This document shows, in pieces, positions 30,558 to 32,421 of a stretch of DNA of 32,421 nucleotides. This stretch comes from an uncultured Eubacteriales bacterium (GTDB taxonomy: Bacteria; Bacillota; Clostridia; Oscillospirales; Oscillospiraceae): contig URGL01000024.1 of the NCBI GenBank assembly GCA_900547405.1, positions 1 through 32,421 of the forward strand. The letters are read 5' to 3'. The position numbers and the translations under genes are program-made. Each line of letters opens with the position of its first letter. The first letter of the stretch is position 1. The notes below the pieces were generated by a model, which saw nothing but the letters and a program-made list of their open reading frames with translations, searched no databases and was not told the origin of the DNA.

Positions 30558-31024
30558 GATTTGCCGTCTGCCGCCTGTCCGGCCGGACAGGCCACGCCGC
30601 CGGGCGAGAGCTGCTGGCGGAGCTCTACCGGGAGGAGACGGGGGAGGCTCTGCCGCCGATCCGGATCTCCAAAACAGGCTGCCCCTATTTTCCGGGCAGC
30701 CCTTACTGTTTTTCCATTGCCCACACGGCCCGTCACGCCGCCTGCGTCCTGGCAAAGCGCCCCGTAGGGCTGGACGCCGAGGAGCTGGACCGCCGGGTCT
30801 CCCCAAAGCTGGCCCGCCGGGTGCTGTCCGAGACGGAATACGCCCAGTATCTGCTGGCGGGGGACAAGACAAAGGCCCTGCTGACCTTCTGGGTGCTGAA
30901 GGAGGCCCAGGTGAAGCTCACCGGCCAGGGACTCCGGGGCTTCCCCAACGACACCCATTTCTCCCTGGAGGATCCCAGGGTTTGGGAATGGGACGGGTGC
31001 CTGCTGGGAATGATCGTGGAATGA
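30554..31024 (+). CDS. 4'-phosphopantetheinyl transferase, short Sfp-type
   Basis: Transfers the phosphopantetheine arm from CoA to a carrier protein serine. Of the 156 residues, the core motifs are SIAHTARHAACVL, PVGLDAEELDRR with Mg ligands D74 and E76, and FWVLKEAQVKLTGQGL with E117 and K121. Sfp enzymes are about 220-230 residues; this one keeps the catalytic pseudo-dimer halves in reduced form with a short C-terminus. It is larger than typical AcpS (~120). The carrier target is unknown; no synthase or carrier gene is in the window. It is coupled to the DUF308 gene by a 4-base overlap. A pantetheinyl transferase for fatty acid synthesis is possible if acpS is absent elsewhere. Confidence 0.88.
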   Translation: MRFAVCRLSGRTGHAAGRELLAELYREETGEALPPIRISKTGCPYFPGSPYCFSIAHTARHAACVLAKRPVGLDAEELDRRVSPKLARRVLSETEYAQYLLAGDKTKALLTFWVLKEAQVKLTGQGLRGFPNDTHFSLEDPRVWEWDGCLLGMIVE

Positions 31025-31078
31025 ATGGGGAAAACAAATATTTTTCTGTATTTGCCGGATTTTTTCTGAGAATCCCTA

Positions 31079-31107
31079 TTGACAAAGCCCAAAAAATCCT
31101 GTAAAAT
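31079..31107 (+). promoter_or_regulatory. Promoter of rpsF-ssb-rpsR
   Basis: TTGACA at 31079-31084 and TAAAAT at 31102-31107 have a 17-base spacer, one base from full consensus, as expected for a ribosomal protein operon. The start is predicted near 31114. Confidence 0.82.
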
Positions 31108-31185
31108 AATCCGGTCTGCGAATGCGGACGATCCTTGCTCCCGGCGGCGCCGGGGGCCAAAAGTCCAAAAGGAGGTGCAATCAAC
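31108..31185 (+). promoter_or_regulatory. Structured leader of the rpsF operon
   Basis: The leader can form a 6-bp hairpin (31114-31119 with 31124-31129) right at the predicted 5' end, and a 9-bp GC hairpin (31137-31145 GCTCCCGGC with 31149-31157). rpsF leaders in many bacteria bind the S6:S18 complex for autoregulation; whether this one carries the required bulged element was not established by eye. Confidence 0.4.
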
Positions 31186-31482
31186 ATGGCTAAGATCACC
31201 GGTAAGTATGAGGTGCTCTACATCATCGACCCTGCTCAGGGCGAAGAGGGCATCGCTGCTTTGGTAGAAAAGTTCAAGGCAATGGTGGAGGCGGAGGGTA
31301 CTCTGTCCAGCGTTGAAGAGTGGGGCAAGCGTCGGCTGGCCTATCCCATCAACGACCTGGCCGAGGGCTACTATGTTCTCATGAACATGGAAGCCAAGCC
31401 CGAGTTCCCCGCAGAGCTGGAGCGTGTGATGAAGATCACCGACGGCGTCCTGCGCTGCCTGACCACCGCTGTGGAGGAGTAA
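31186..31482 (+). CDS. rpsF: Small ribosomal subunit protein S6
   Basis: Component of the 30S platform that binds 16S rRNA together with S18. The 98 residues match family length and pattern: KYEVLYIIDP at the start, the central EEWGKRRLAYPINDLAEGYYVLM (read across two strands), and the LRCLTTAVEE end. ATG 31186 follows AAAGGAGGTG; the longer open frame upstream is the leader. Classic rpsF-ssb-rpsR order, with ssb 4 bases downstream. Confidence 0.97.
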   Translation: MAKITGKYEVLYIIDPAQGEEGIAALVEKFKAMVEAEGTLSSVEEWGKRRLAYPINDLAEGYYVLMNMEAKPEFPAELERVMKITDGVLRCLTTAVEE

Positions 31483-31486
31483 TCCA

Positions 31487-31993
31487 ATGCTCAACCACAT
31501 TGTCATCATGGGCCGCCTGACCCGTGACCCCGAGCTGCGCCGGACCGGTTCCGGTGTCGCTGTCACCAGCTTCTCTGTGGCTGTGGACCGCGATTTTTCC
31601 AACAAGGAAAGCGGCGAGCGGGAAACCGACTTCATTGATTGTGTTGCTTGGCGGAGTACCGGCGAGTTTGTCGCGAAGTACTTCCAGAAGGGCAGCATGG
31701 CAGTGGTGTCCGGCCGGCTGCAGATGCGCAGCTGGACCGATAAGGAAGGCAACAAGCGCCGCAGCGCGGAGGTCGTGGCAGACAATGTCTACTTCGGCTC
31801 TTCCAAGCGGGACGATGCTTCCAACGGAAGCTACAACGGCAACAGCTATGGCGGCAACAATTACGGCAGCGCCCCTGCCAACAATTACGGCGGCGGTTAT
31901 TCCGCTCCTGCCCCCAGCTACTCCGCTCCCGCCAGCGCCCCCGCATCCGATTTCGCGATGCTGGAGGATGACGACGCCCAGCTGCCCTTCTAA
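31487..31993 (+). CDS. ssb: Single-stranded DNA-binding protein
   Basis: Binds single-stranded DNA during replication and repair and recruits partner enzymes. The 168 residues have an OB fold at about 1-105 (MLNHIVIMGRLTRDPELR, TGSGVAVTSFSVAVDR, DFIDCVAWR), a Gly/Asn/Ser/Ala-rich flexible linker, and the acidic tip DDDAQLPF that recruits partners. It sits between the genes for S6 and S18 as in most Firmicutes. The start lies 4 bases after rpsF with its ribosome site (GGAGGAG) inside the rpsF end. Confidence 0.97.
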   Translation: MLNHIVIMGRLTRDPELRRTGSGVAVTSFSVAVDRDFSNKESGERETDFIDCVAWRSTGEFVAKYFQKGSMAVVSGRLQMRSWTDKEGNKRRSAEVVADNVYFGSSKRDDASNGSYNGNSYGGNNYGSAPANNYGGGYSAPAPSYSAPASAPASDFAMLEDDDAQLPF

Positions 31994-32033
31994 AAGAAAC
32001 TTTTCTATCAAAACTTAAAGGAGGGAATTTTCC

Positions 32034-32270
32034 ATGGCTAACGAACAGCGTATGCGTCCCCGCAAGCGTAGAAAGGTCTGCGCTTTCTGCGTGGATAAAG
32101 TGACCAGCATTGACTACAAGGATACCGCAAAGCTCCGCCGTTACCTGTCCGAGCGCGGCAAGATCCTGCCCCGCCGTACCACCGGCACCTGCGCGGCCCA
32201 TCAGCGTGACCTGACCACCGCCATCAAGCGCGCCCGCCAGATCGCCCTGCTGCCCTACGTCACTGACTGA
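32034..32270 (+). CDS. rpsR: Small ribosomal subunit protein S18
   Basis: Partner of S6 on the 30S platform. The 78 residues contain RRKVCAFC, YKDTAKLRRYLSERGKILPRR (in two helical parts) and TGTCAAHQRDLTTAIKRAR. Cysteines 16, 19 and 53 with H56 form a possible zinc site, the metal-binding variant of S18 rather than the cysteine-free one. ATG 32034 follows AAAGGAGGG. A strong terminator lies just behind. Confidence 0.97.
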   Translation: MANEQRMRPRKRRKVCAFCVDKVTSIDYKDTAKLRRYLSERGKILPRRTTGTCAAHQRDLTTAIKRARQIALLPYVTD

Positions 32271-32284
32271 TTATAGAGCATTTT

Positions 32285-32316
32285 CCCCCCTGCCGGAAAC
32301 GGCAGGGGGGATTTTT
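32285..32316 (+). terminator. Terminator of rpsF-ssb-rpsR
   Basis: An 11-bp stem (32285-32295 CCCCCCTGCCG with 32300-32310) with GAAA loop is followed by ATTTTT. The remaining bases to 32421 are AT-rich and I see no feature in them. Confidence 0.93.
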
Positions 32317-32421
32317 GCTAGAAGAGATTTTCGGTATTCGGTTTTTGTGCTCAGTTCGACAAACATGAATTTTCAAATTAGTCTTTGCAAATAACCTTTG
32401 AACCTTCACCATCAATTACAA

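Overview
The window (about 32.4 kb, GC-rich coding sequence with AT-rich control regions) reads as a chromosomal segment of an anaerobic Gram-positive of the class Clostridia, most likely a gut Oscillospiraceae relative (Flavonifractor/Intestinimonas/Oscillibacter-like). This rests on the protein styles: an ATP-type PEP carboxykinase next to a biotin-dependent sodium-pump decarboxylase, lipoprotein solute-binding proteins, FadR-type regulators and AGGAGG ribosome sites. Taxonomy is inference; there is no rRNA here. No phage, insertion sequence, CRISPR array or tRNA was seen.

Layout. (1) 1-4.5 kb, plus strand: the end of pckA, a 277-bp gap with a paired inverted repeat, then a four-gene membrane oxaloacetate decarboxylase (carboxyltransferase, gamma, free biotin carrier, beta). 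(2) 4.6-11.4 kb: a polysaccharide deacetylase and thrC-thrB on the minus strand, divergent from hom-lysC-asd on the plus strand; together these cover aspartate to threonine. The divergent promoters have overlapping -10 boxes. (3) 11.5-21.9 kb: a catabolic locus with two divergent units. Minus: GldA-like dehydrogenase, LarA-like racemase family protein, LrgA, LrgB. Plus: a DHDPS-fold lyase followed by a complete Liv-type ABC importer and then a FadR-type regulator. (4) 22.0-28.8 kb: a second, analogous module: a NanA-like DHDPS-fold lyase and a FadR-type regulator on minus, and an SDR dehydrogenase, HpcH/HpaI aldolase and complete TRAP transporter on plus. (5) 28.9-32.3 kb: GH25 lysozyme (minus), DUF308 membrane protein, small phosphopantetheinyl transferase, then rpsF-ssb-rpsR with a consensus promoter and a strong terminator.

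How it fits together. Regions 3 and 4 share a plan: a FadR/FCD regulator, a pyruvate-type Schiff-base lyase, an oxidoreductase and a dedicated importer. I infer that both modules take up small organic or sugar-type acids and split them to pyruvate plus an aldehyde. The aldehyde could be reduced or oxidised by the GldA-like or SDR enzyme. LrgAB, which in other Firmicutes has been linked to pyruvate transport, and the oxaloacetate decarboxylase/PEPCK node would then handle the pyruvate and oxaloacetate. Neither DHDPS-fold protein keeps the arginine expected of a lysine-biosynthetic DapA. Nearly every module has a readable promoter with 17-bp spacing, and at three of the regulator-linked promoters a palindrome lies on the predicted start site.
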